Shown here in pieces: positions 22,034 through 33,429 of a stretch of DNA of 64,000 nucleotides; position 1 is the stretch's first letter; each line of letters starts with the position of its first letter. The notes below the pieces were generated by a model, which searched no databases, was not told where the DNA came from, and saw nothing but the letters and a program-made list of their open reading frames with translations. Origin of the DNA: Arabidopsis thaliana (taxonomy: Eukaryota > Streptophyta > Magnoliopsida > Brassicales > Brassicaceae); assembly GCF_000001735.4 (NCBI RefSeq), contig NC_003071.7:4395151-4459150 (forward strand), written 5' to 3'. The position numbers and the translations under genes were made by a program.

Positions 22034-23502
22034 TGAAGTGATGCTAGCAGACTGAAGCTTGGTGCTGAGGTAAGAGATTAGTTGTTGGATGTGATCTTTA
22101 GACATTATTTCATCCTGCATAACCGGTGCTTGATTTTCAGACTGATCGATGCTTGTTAGATTTGTACTGCCTACACAAGAACTCTGTTGATTTGCCCTTG
22201 GATGTCCCGGAGGATAGCCATGAACTTTGTAACACTTGTCAACAGTGTGACCAATACGATTGCAGTGAGTACATTTGGGTTTCTTGAAGTTTCCCTGAGC
22301 CATCAATATTGGATTCTGTTCAGTAAGCAAACCTTGAGTCTGAAAAGCAGCCGGAGAGGGAGTAGGTTTCGAAGCATGTCCAACCAATCGCTGACTCTCA
22401 TCTTGATCAAGCATGTTGTAAATTTCATTCAGTCCAGGTCTAGGCTTCATGTTAAGAATCTGACTCATGATAGTATTAAAGTCATCATTTAAACCCATCA
22501 AAAACTGAATGACTCTACTTGTTTCAGCATCTTCAAGCAGCTCCTTCACTTGATCACAGTCACACTTCTTCACACTACGAGTTTTAGTATTCAACAACTG
22601 TTCCCATAGAGTTTTCTTCTTTGTAAAGTAAGTGGATAGATTAAGAGATCCCTGCTTCAGTGTCATCACAGCTTGTTCCAGCTGATACTTCCTAGGCAAA
22701 TTATTCACCCTAAACCGAGTAAATAGATCAGTCCACATCTCAACAGCATCTTCATAATAAAGTATACTGTCATAAATCTCCTTGTTCACAACATTAAGAA
22801 TCCACGATTTCACCATACTATTGCATCTACTCCAGATTCGAAAAGTAGAATCATCAACAGAAGGTCGCAACAGAGATCCATCAACAAAACCCAGCTTGTT
22901 TTTCGCATCTAGGCTGATTCTCATCGCTATGGACCAACTATTATAGTTACTACCATCAAGAACATGAGCTACAATAGATAAACCTGGATGATCGGAGGAA
23001 TGGAGAATCAATGGGTTATCAACGTTGTCAGGAACCTTCGGATTTGACCCATTTCCACCATAAGCATCCGATCGTTGAGTAAGTTGCTGTTTCAGTGCCA
23101 TGAGCTTCTGATCTTCAAGGATCGTTGCTTCACGAGCAGATCTGACAGCTGAACCTTCATCATCCGTCATTGCACTTCGAGTCTTCATTTTTCCACCTTT
23201 CTTCACCATTTTTCTTCAAACTGAGCTCGCGGAAGAACAATCAATGATCAGAGAAGGAAGAATCGGTGAAGATGGAACAGAAACTGTAGAAACGAAGGTG
23301 AAATCACCAGATTTGTGTGAGGAAATGCTCTGATACCATATTAGAAGTCGAGAACAAAAGAGTTTTGTGAAATGATTTTCTATTTTCTCAAATGTAAAAG
23401 TAATTACAAAGCTGATTATATACAATTCTCCTAAACCAACTAAACCAAGCTACAATGTACAATCTAAGCTAAACCGGATTACAATAGGTAAGTTAATACC
23501 CA
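22034..23502 (-). mobile_element. Ty1/copia fossil: 5' LTR, primer site and gag only
   Basis: Read on the minus strand, a short LTR of about 163 bp (about 23502-23340) is followed by a classical Ty1/copia primer-binding site TGGTATCAGAGC (23338-23327). A long gag-type reading frame runs from 23209 to about 22034, with a copia-like N-terminal domain and a zinc knuckle with CTHCNRIGHTVDKC near 22250. Protease, integrase, reverse transcriptase and the second LTR are absent. LINE sequence lies on both sides (22033 and 23503), so it was inserted in the LINE. The gag frame looks open across its length but the element as a whole is a truncated fossil. Confidence 0.85.
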
Positions 23503-24030
23503 CGAATCAAGGAATCATTTGTATTTGAATGTGTCTTCTCTGCTGAAGTTTGGCGATTGATAACACAACGGCTTCAGACATCACCCCCTCCGCTCCTCTG
23601 GGATCAAATCCTTCTTTGGCTACCTAAAGCTTCAACATCTAAACATCGTAATCTAGCTCTCCTTCAAGGTTGGCAAGGTGCAATCTATGCATTGTGGAAG
23701 GAACGAAATCGCCGATTCCATGATGGTCTCTCCCTCTCTTCGGGTACAATCGCAATGGACGTCATGTCCACCATGATTAACAAGTGTAAAGTAATGATTC
23801 AGCTGGACTTAAAGCGTGGAATTTCACTTCTCCAATGTTGGACTCACTATGGTTTAAATCAAGATTATGGCTCTGTTTTTCTTTATGCAGGTTTCTCTGT
23901 TTTTGATTCTTACTCTTTCTAGCATTCTCTGCTAGTCCTCTTTCTTCTCTTTCTGGTTGTAATAGTTTCGTCTTCTTTCATTGTAATTTTTTCTTCCATT
24001 TATTTTAAAAAACCGGTAAACAAAAAAAAG
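23503..24030 (+). mobile_element. L1-type LINE, 3' end and poly(A)-like tail
   Basis: The frame reads ESRNHL followed by PPPLLWDQILLWLPKAST and WQGAIYALWKERNRRFHDG, the usual end of plant L1 ORF2. Coding similarity ends about 23850. The 3' untranslated part TTGTAATAGTTTCGTC leads to an A-rich end (AAACAAAAAAAAG, about 24018-24030), which I take as the element's end. The 5' flank needed for a target duplication lies outside the window. Confidence 0.82.
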
Positions 24031-24525
24031 TATACAATAATTCCATTCTCATACTTTTTGTCGTATATATTGACTTAATTAGGAATCTAAACAGAAATCA
24101 GTATTTAGTAATGATTAATATTGATTCAAAAATTTTGACTTAAAATTGATCGAGAGTCAGTGTATAGCGAGAGAGGCTAAATATATAGTCATGGAATACA
24201 ACTCTGTTACTATATTCCCTAAAAGTCAAGATCTATAGTAATAAATTCGTGTAAAATAAACAAAAGATAGAACATAGATTTAGAGAACATTAGAGTAAAT
24301 GTAAGAGAACTGGACAAAGAACGATGAGAGGAAATAGATTTTTTCGAATAAATTGAAATGAATTCAAAACCAAAATAGTGTAAACCTTACAAATCCGAAA
24401 ATGGTTTTAACAAAGACAATTGAAATCAATAATGAAAGAAACATGAAATAATCAAATCGAATGCAAAGAAATGTAACAAAATTGTCCATCTAAAACAACC
24501 GTCACATTTTTGAAAGACCAGCAAA
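24031..24525. other. AT-rich spacer, nothing recognised
   Basis: Between the LINE tail and the first RPA-like exon there is about 500 bp of AT-rich sequence. I see no coding frame, terminal repeat or tandem array in it. It may include the 3' untranslated region of the minus-strand RPA-like pseudogene. Confidence 0.5.
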
Positions 24526-26929
24526 TCACTCCTTCTTTTCGACCTTCACCTTAAAAACCTCTTTCTTAACAGCCTCCTTCTTCACAATAATCAGCTCAAC
24601 ACTTCCCCTATCAACAGTAACCTCTTCATCTAACTCCACCACTGTCCCTTTCTTTTTGATATCAACACGCTCGTCTCCAACAATCAAGGTATTAGGTGTA
24701 GCAGCTCCACGAATAACACCCTCCGCATCAAACTCTAGTTTAGACTTTCCCAAGTATATAGGTTCAAGACATAATTTCTTCGAAGTTGAAGATCAATCTG
24801 ATGCATCAATTTCTGTAGCATAGACACGCTTAGAAGATGGAGTAATAGACTCGGTTGTTTCCTGGCTATTCTCTATCATGAGTGGTACCTATTGTATTAT
24901 AATACACGATTAAAGATTAGACATATGAATGGAAGCACAATAAATACAAATTATTATAAGTGTTATGATTAATGATATATGTTTATAGTAGGATTACCTG
25001 ATCACCAGAAACGATTGAAGCCGCGTTGACAATCTCAGCAGAGTCCTCTAGCAATTGGTCATCAAGAAGTCCATCCTTGAGGAGAACCTTTGAAACCTTG
25101 TAGATCTCTTTTCTCATCCCATATATTCTCTTTCTCAACACATACCAGGAAAAGAAATGTCTTTCCAATCAAATTTTTCACGGGATCATGCAATACATCT
25201 GGATCCTCGATCTCCTCAACGGAGCCATCAAGTACAAAAGCAGAGGACTCGCCAATAATTTCAGAGCAAATTGAATCAAATAGCAACAATTTCGCCTCTC
25301 CAGTATTATCAATGACTTTAGCAAAACATCATGAACCTGTAAAAAAAAAACAACTCATACAATATAAGTAAGACCGTTTGAGAAAATCCATAAACATTTT
25401 CCAAATTAATAAAACGCATAGGGAGTGCATATGCACCTAGTAACAACATTTGTGACCACATACTTGCACATGTCACACCATAAACGTGGTTTCTTTCCTT
25501 TGTTATTGACACCATGCACCCCATCATGTAGATATGTGTTACCTTCTTTTTGCAAACTTTGCAACTGATGAAGTACCAAGCCCAATCTGTATCTATCGCA
25601 TAAATAGTACACAATACCCTTACCTTACCAATGTACACATACATAAAATTTCAAACATTAGGATATATAACAAAAAAGATCATCAAGGTCAAAAACACCA
25701 AAAATAATATGATCTCACACCTCTACATAATTAATGAGTTATGAGATAGTGTTCCTTGCGAACTCAGCATAGTCAACATTCTGACCAGCGACCATTTGAA
25801 ACCTTGGAACTCTCTCTCGATGTACGCAAATGATACCATCCGCTGGGAGTATAGATTTAAAAGCAGAACCGGTATTCATATACATTACAAAAAAAGCAAA
25901 ATTCAATATGAGCAGGTTCGTATGGTTAGCAAAACTTACGATCGCACGAAAACATCAACCTCTGGGAAAGGTGGATTGACATGTACTTGAGAGGAGTCAA
26001 ACGAATTAGATAAACTTCGAACACCTAATATTTGATATTCAATAAAAATTACGAATCAATCTATAGAAAATATGACATCTTCGTACCATTATAAGCCTTT
26101 ATTTTGGAAAACCGTAAGAGGTAGACCACAATCTTGCCATCAGACTCCTGACAGGACCTAAAGACATGTTCGGCGAACGAACTCCACAAAGTTACAGCCA
26201 ATCTCTCATCCCTGTTAGTAGTAAATGAAGACGAAATGAGTACCAATACTAACACAACCAAAAATCAGAGAATAAGCAACTTACATCTCATCTCTTATTT
26301 CAAAATCAATCTTCTTGGTTGGCTTATTATTAGTCTCGAGATCTTCAAGCTCACCAATCATAACAATCTGACCTATAAATTTTGTTACACGAAAGAGCAA
26401 GCAAATATTAATAATTTGGAATAACATGACAATTAAAATACACGGATCTTTGATATAACCCTTACCAACCAAGATGTGAGGATTCAACTCTCCACTTTGA
26501 ATTATTTTATAGCTTGCCAACTGTCAGGAAGTTGGAATCAGATTTTGATTCACAGCCCATGACTTGAGTTCCAGTTTGGAAACTCATCTTATACAAATGG
26601 TTGGTAGGATAAAACTGGCCACCTGCATAATTGAGACCAAACTTCTCAATGAAGATCCATTCATCAACAATAAGCTGGTTGACAAACTTAGACATCAACT
26701 CCTTTTTCACAGATGTGTGTCTTCCCCTACAAATGTTTTGAAAAATGATACGATGCATTAGCAAGACATATACATTATTTACGTTTGTAAAGAATATACT
26801 TGGAGGGTCTGTTTTTTACTTGCTCATCATAAATGACCAACTCCAATGTTTCACCGGTACTCGCGGTGAACTGTTTCCACTTGTCTTGTAGGGTCTCACA
26901 ACTTTAAGATATGCGAAAGTGGAAACCAT
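24526..26929 (-). pseudogene. RPA70-like OB-fold (DUF223-type) gene, decayed
   Basis: The minus strand carries at least eight exon-like blocks resembling plant replication protein A large-subunit paralogues that bind single-stranded DNA. Blocks with splice signals: about 26929-26820 (starts MVSTFAYLK), 26726-26466 (FGLNYAGGQFYPTNHLYKMS), 26372-26285 (GELEDLETNNKPTKKIDFEI), 26211-26087, 26024-25940, ~25890-25725, ~25640-25400 and ~25325-24990, then 24880-24526. The last OB domain includes CTIYAIDTDWAWYFISC and a paired CDMC, the RPA zinc-finger region. Decay signs are a frame change within exon 1, frame changes near 26510, 25550 and 25120, an in-frame stop after ARNTIS (~25740) and another near 24795. 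It is therefore a pseudogene. RPA-like genes are also carried by plant Helitrons, but no Helitron ends were found here. Confidence 0.75.
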
Positions 26930-26999
26930 TTTTCTGAAGTAAGCTTTTTGCTAATGAATTAGTAAGAGATTGGAGTTTGTGATGATGAGAAGTGCCGGT

Positions 27000-27570
27000 C
27001 GTTAAAAGAGTATTTATAGAGATAACAATAGGTTAAAAATCCTTTTGCTCTACACAGAGAAAAAAAAACGCATAAGGAAATTTCTTTTCATTTCTCGAAA
27101 AAGTTATTGCTTAAATATTCTTGGCCATTATGTTAGTGATATTGCGTGATTAGAATTCGTTTGTATAAGGAAAGTTGTGAGCTACACACGAAAAAAACAC
27201 ATAGGGAAAGTCAACGTTATTCCTTAAATATATTGGCTATTATGTTAGTGATTTTGCTTGATTAGAATTCGGTTGTATAAGGCAAGTCGTAAGCAACATT
27301 ATTGCTTAAATATATTGGCTATTAAGAAGAAACGAACAGAGAAAGTCCGTGAGCTAATCACGCAAACTTTATTGCTTAAATATATTGACTATTATGAATG
27401 TGATATTGTGGTGAGAATTCGTTTATATAGGGCAAGTTGTATATGCCAATTGATATTTACCATATATTTGAATTGAGAATTTTAATTGACATGAATGCAC
27501 ATTGTTGAGTATGGAAACTGTTTATAAAATTTTTGTGTCGTTGGAGTTATTCAATTCAAGTGTTATTGGA
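27000..27570. repeat. Degenerate tandem repeat, four copies (27108-27440), in AT-rich spacer
   Basis: The phrase ATTGCTTAAATATATTGGCT recurs at about 27110, 27222, 27300 and 27373, each time followed by variants of TATTATGTTAGTGATATTG and AGAATTCGTTTGTATA. Unit spacing is uneven (about 112, 78 and 73 bp), so it is an old array. The surrounding sequence is AT-rich and shows no gene. Confidence 0.65.
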
Positions 27571-27585
27571 GTTAATTCAACTAAT

Positions 27586-27720
27586 TACTGCAATTCAACT
27601 AATTGTAAGTTTTTAGTTATAAAGTATTTGATTGAAATTAAATTTGTAAAGACTAATATTGAAAATAGTAAATAGGTGAGGGATTTTTGGCCAAAAACCC
27701 TACCAAAAATGTATACGTAG
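27586..27720. repeat. Direct repeat copy 1, partner at 33823-33970
   Basis: This block includes TTTGTAAAGACT and GGGATTTTTGGCCAAAAA and matches 33823-33970 in the same orientation at roughly three quarters of positions by eye. The pair brackets the ULP-like pseudogene and its repeat-filled flanks at about 6.2 kb distance. Confidence 0.6.
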
Positions 27721-27749
27721 ATCATTGTAAATCTATGTTACTTGTGTAG

Positions 27750-28900
27750 TTTCGAAACAACACAGTCATTACAAGTCATTTTAAAGGACTTTAAAAACCC
27801 TTGTAAAATCATTTTTAAAAATCCTTCATAATCCTTTTAAAGACTTTTTTATAACCCTTGTACAAAAAAATTTTAAAATTTTTTAAAAGCACACAACCAT
27901 AAATAGAAACAAAAAAAAAACATTTTCAAACCAGCTCTAATCAACTGGTAACCCATAAATTAAGTGAGGATTGGCATATAAGAGAATTGGCATTAGAAAT
28001 CTTTTTAAAAGTTTTTCGAAACCCAAATATCAAACTTTAAATATTAATCTATCAAAATTGTAAAACCATTTCTAAAATTCTTTCATAATCCCAAATATCA
28101 ATCTATTTTACTTGTGTAGTTTGTAACCAAAAACCCTAGAAATTGCTATAACAAAGAAGAGATTCGGCAAAAAGAAACAAAATCGAACAAATCCAAATAT
28201 CAAACTTTAGTGTCATAAATTGTGACCTTCAATTCATTTCTTTGCTGGAAAAACGGAATTTCTTCAAATTGTTGAAGGGACAGTTTCTTTGCATCTTTTT
28301 TTTTTTGTTACTTTCACGATTTCCTTTTCTTTTTGTTTTTAGTGAATTTTGGGCTTCAGTGAATTTTTACTAAAACGGCTTGCTTTTCAAAAATAAGTGG
28401 CCTAGGCCAAATTACTAACAGTACAAGTGTTAACATTATTGTAACTTTTTCAACGCTTTAAAATTCTTTTAAAACCTTTTAAAAAGGATTGTAGATCCTT
28501 TCAAAAACCTTTTAAAATTGCTTTTGTAAATCATTTTTGAATCCTTTTCAATTCAACTTTAAGCACTTTCTAACCCAGACAACCATATATAGGAATTGTA
28601 CTAAATAAACTTCATCAATATTTTTTTCCATTTTAGTTTTATAGGTCTTGAGTTCGAATTACTTTTAGTGCACCTTTTTCAAAAAAATTTAAACACTTTA
28701 AAATTCTTTTAAAAACGATTGTAAATTCTTTTAAAAATGGTTGTAAATTTTTTTAAAAACAGTTGTAAATCTTTTTATAATAACAGTTACTGCAATTTTT
28801 TCAACGCTTTTAAATCCTTTAAAAAAAAGCTTGTACATCATTTAAAAATCTGCTAAAAAGCATATTTATCATACAGTAATTGTGTTCAATAGTAATTGTA
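27750..28900. repeat. Short-period repeats of TTTTAAAAACGATTGTAAATC type
   Basis: Variants of a ~21-22 bp phrase combining TTTTAAAA with TTGTAAATC recur in clusters, most regular at 28685-28780. The same phrases occur in the introns of the neighbouring minus-strand gene (about 30590-30660, 31195-31290, 31830-31950, 32580-32780). No open frame is supported here. Confidence 0.7.
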
Positions 28901-29146
28901 CTAAATAAATTTCATAAAATTTATATCATACAGATGTTCATAAAATATTCAAACGACAAAGTTTTATGAAATAAGAAACAAAAGCTGCTAAATCTTTCTT
29001 ATACTCCACTCTTTTTTATTAGCAATCTGCTACTTCTGCATAGTGACTGACCCTATTCAAAAGAAAAATGATAATATAACCCAAAACTTCTTAATTCTTC
29101 AAACGGATTGGTTATTGAAATTATATTGGTTTAAGCATATACTAAC

Positions 29147-32100
29147 CTATATATTTGCTAATTCTGTGTAGATGTTAGCCGCGAATTTCTTCCTTGCGTT
29201 TCCAATAATATTTCCCTCAAGGTTTGAATGACTAGTATACATTGTATAGCACTCCATTATCTTCACAACGTAGATACCAAAATCTTCAATCTTAGGAGCC
29301 TACCACCAAAAACCAAAAGAATTTTAAGCATTTAATTTGGAAATTACTTGAGGAATAGAGGTCAAGACTCTGATATATTAAAGAAATTTAGAAATTTGTT
29401 GAGGAAAAGAGGTCAAGACTCTAATACTGAATGGAGAGACATCCATGTCCTCTTTTCTGAGGATGTTCTGAACAATGTATGGCACAACAATAGAGTAGGC
29501 ACCAACATGTTTTTTGTTAACTTCTTTTGTTAAAAAAGCTGATGCACAATCCCACACACAAACTGCCTTCTGTTCCAAGTGGATTAGCATGACGACCCAA
29601 CAAATTCCTTTAATACACAAAAGAGCGATTATGCACTTGATATCTTCCTCTATTATCAGGTTACAGATTTCTTCAGATGGAAATTGAAATCCCTCTTTGT
29701 CATCCACAAACTCCATGTATGACTCATCAATCACATTTAAAAAAGACAATCCAACTAATACAACAGTTTTATTTTTGAACATTTCTGGATTTCTTTCCTT
29801 CCTCGTTTTCAATAACTCCAATGCTGCATCAACAAGCTAAACACAAAACAAAAATAGAAATTATCATATAAGAAAATTGGTTTTACAAGGATTTTAAAAT
29901 ATTAAATATATTGTTGCTGTTATTGCTTTCCCTAGCGTTTCTAGCGTTGTAAACCACTTTGTATCTATATTATTTTCCGCAATTGTTAGTGCCCTAAAAC
30001 AACAAAACAGTCACCAATGATTTCAAATTTATAAATGCAAAAGCATGTTTTTAATTTTGTTCTTACTAACAAAAAACTCACTTGCATTTCCTTGACTTCT
30101 TCCCCTCAGCCAATTTCTCAACCCGTGATGCGTCAACTTTCGCAAATGGATACAATATTGGGTGCTTCTTCTTCTCAGCTGTGAAAGGTGGTTGTGTATG
30201 AATTGAAGGAATTGTACCTCGCTTACTTTTTCTTTGTGCAGTAGGATGATCATCATTGTCGCCAACAGGTGGTCCGTCAACATTATCAGCGTCGTCAACT
30301 CGACTTTGTTTGTTTGATCTTGTTGGAACATTATCACCATCATTGTCAATAATTTTTCTCTTCTTACTCAGTGTCTACCAAAAAGAAAAGAAAAACAGAT
30401 GTTTTAAATACCTTGTAAACAAAATTTTAGTTCCTTGCAAACATTCTTATACCATAAATTTCTCGCAATCTCATAACATATTACTTTTTTAAAAACCCTC
30501 ATATAATTTTTTAAATAAGATACTAACCTCTTTTCCTGTTGAAACATCATCTTGTTTCTGCCTCTTTCTCGGCGCCTAGAATAAATGAAAAACACTTTTT
30601 TAAAATTACTTTTAAAATCCCTTTTAAATATCATTACAAGACGATTGACAATTTTTAAAAATAGTTCCATTGTAAATATTAACCTGTTTTCTTACGCTTG
30701 GTTTAAGTCTCTTCTTCTTAAGTTGAAAGAAAGATAATTTTTTAAAGAAACATTACAAACACTTTGTGAGATAATACAAATTCTTTTAAATGCTAACGTC
30801 ATTTTTTCCTCAACTAACTCTCTTCTTATCCTTTTCAATATCCAGACTTTCTTTAGATAAAATATTGAAATTTGGTGTAGAGAATCGTGAAGTAGGAGAC
30901 TGATACTTCAAAAGATAACAGAATGTAAAGTTCTAAAAACGATACTAATCATTTTTGTAAAACTTTTAGAGAAATAAGATTACTTCAGTTTTGATGATTG
31001 TTCAGCTATTTCATCACCAATATCGCGTTGGGTGTTTTCATCATTACCCGGATAGCTCCCATATTGTATTTTTGGCTTTCAGATTGAATCTTCAAATGTG
31101 TCATTCTCATTCTGCAACAAAATAAAATAATTAGTCAATAGATAATATATGTAGTAAACCTTTAAAATACATATAAGATACATTGTAAACCTTCCTAAAC
31201 ACCTATTAAATAACTTTCTAAATACCTACTTAACGTTTAAAATTCATTGTAAAACCTTTGTAAGACTTTTTAAATAGCTTGTAAAGATTTTCAATTACCT
31301 CTTCTTTTCTTTCTACTCTTTCTTCTTCTGACTGCAAAAAAAAGAGTACACCTTTTTAATTAACTGTTGTAAATTGACTTAAATACGTAAAATCTTTATA
31401 AATATTCTTTTACCTGTTCTTTTCTTTCTTCATCTTCATCAGATCTCTGATTATTCTTTCTCTCCATTTTAATGTCTAAAATCTTCTCAATGAGCTCGAC
31501 TCACTTGTTAAGATCTTCAAGGATTGTAAAAATCCTGTCAAGATTCTCGCTATCAGATATTTTGTTATTCATTTTCTTTTCACCTACTTCTTCAAGGGCA
31601 ACAAAAACATCAATGCATCTTGTATTCATTCAGTTTTCTTCATTCTATAGCCCATCTTAAAAAGTTTCAGAACTTGTTGGAATTCTGTGTCATTTAGATG
31701 AAAACCAGGAACTAAAGACTTGAAGTCTTCTAGGTTCCTTATAATTGTATCCACCTCAATCTGCGAAGATACAATAACATTAAAAATCTTGAAAAAGCAG
31801 AACTTCAAATCTCAAAGCCATTCTAAATTACCTTTTGAAATCTCTTGTAAATCCTTTAAACCCTTTGTAAATTATTATAAACGACTTGTAATTCTATAAA
31901 AAAAACCCAATCTAAAACACTTTTTAAAATCTCTTGTAAATAATTTTTATACTAAGACATAACAATAAAACTCTTCAAATTATATAAATAGACAGACCAA
32001 AGCTTACATCAGTAGTTTGATTTACCAGGTTTACAACCTTGGAAAACTCTGGCGTACTAGTGCTTTTCCACTTCAATATCAAAGGATATTCAGATCAGTA

Positions 32101-33131
32101 TTCCTTATCACTAATTCCATATGCTGCACCAAATGCTGGAACTGCGCTCAACAACCATATGGTTAGCGCAAGTCCAAATCCTCTTAGATCTTATTTTTTG
32201 GTTGCCCAAGTTTTCTCGTCCATTCTTAGAATTGAATTTGATAGAATACTGTATGGTTCTTTACCCCACAGTTGGGCTGTGTACATCTTAAAATCAGAAG
32301 CATGCTGCAATCTTAACAAAGGAATCTTCTCTTTGTCAAAAGTTGTCAATAGAAGTCCTTCAGTCAACAACACTGCACCAAGACACAACTTTTTTTCATC
32401 TTCAACAGGAGCTTCACCTTCCTTAGGTTTTGTAAACTATCGATCTTCGAGGTCACAAAGAGTATATACTCCTTCAGTCGCCCAAAAGTATGGATCTTTT
32501 ACTGGATCTTTGCCCATTCGTCGAAGTTCCCTATTAGCAGGTTCACATTGAATTCCTGTAAGAACAAAAGACAACGTAAAGACATTTATTACAGGTTTTA
32601 TAGTAAATACTTTAATAACGATTGTAAATCATGTAAACCCTTTTAAAAACCCTTATAAACCCTTCAAAATCACTTTTTTATCCTTTAAAAACGATTGTAA
32701 ATCATGTTAACCCATTTTCAAAGCTTTAATTATCCTTGTAAATCATTCTATACCACTTGCTTATGCTTTAAAAATGATTGTAAATTACCTGTCGCGAGGA
32801 AGAATTCTCTCATGGAGAACCAGAGTGGTTGGGAATCAACTCTAAACCAAAGAGTTGAACCTTTTGTCCTGACACTATGTAGCATAAGGTAATGAAAAAT
32901 TTTCCCTGAAAATTTTATTCCTTTCTTTGCCTTCATTCTTGGGGGTAAATCAACTAATGGACCAAAGAATGAGCTTTTAATTTTGGCAAACAGAGTATCG
33001 CCTAACGCATCCTCCACTTTCTTAACCAATGACCAATCTGAATGGTGCAGAACCATCCCTATTGAAATCGATTCTTTTCCTTGTTTATAGATCTGTTCAG
33101 GTAAAGTTAGAATTTCGCTCTCTGAATCCAT
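29147..33131 (-). pseudogene. DUF1985 + Ulp1-protease-like gene (ULP-like, MULE-associated type)
   Basis: Exon 1 (33131-32789) starts MDSESEIL and contains a DUF1985 domain with KFSGKIFHYL and LWFSMREFFLATG. Exon 2 (32555-32008) continues with WATEGVYTLCDLEDR and LCLGAVLLTEGLLL. Several small basic or acidic exons form a linker (for example TLSKKRKIIDNDGDN near 30360). A C-terminal Ulp1-like region lies at 29840-29147 with KCIIALLCIKGICWVVMLIH, VCVWDC and IEDFGIYVVKIMECYTM. Ulp1 proteases remove SUMO-like modifiers using His, Asp and Cys; here the usual HW is CW and the usual DCG is DFG, so activity is unlikely. An in-frame TAG (32437-32439) follows LEDR. DUF1985/ULP genes are known cargo of Arabidopsis Mutator-like elements, but no terminal inverted repeats were found. 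Confidence 0.75.
29348..29445. repeat. 54-bp local duplication in the Ulp1 region
   Basis: GAGGTCAAGACTCT occurs in two near-identical contexts about 54 bp apart (about 29358 and 29412). On the minus strand it repeats the peptide RVLTS(F/I)PQ, so the C-terminal exon border of the ULP-like gene has been partly duplicated. Confidence 0.75.
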
Positions 33132-33429
33132 CTGCGAAATAATATAAAAAATAAATCAAAATCGAGATCTAAACTATAAGATTTAGGGTGATTTGCAAAA
33201 GTATTAATTGTTAAGCAAATCCACTAGAAATTGCACAACTGAGAATCATATTTACCGTAGATTCTTTCGCCGAAAAGTTTCTTCACCGAATCTGGTGATT
33301 TTTTTGTCGGATCTTCAAATTCAAAGTCGCCGAAAAAGTTTCTTCACCATATCTGGCGATTTATTCGTCGGATCTTCAAATACGAAATCGTAGTAAGAGA
33401 ATAAGGTCGGAGAAGAAGAACTGTTTGTC

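Noticed and set aside
27750-28900. TTGTAAATC repeats considered as degenerate telomere-like or centromeric satellite
   Set aside because: The unit is ~21-22 bp and does not resemble TTTAGGG or the ~178-bp Arabidopsis centromeric repeat.
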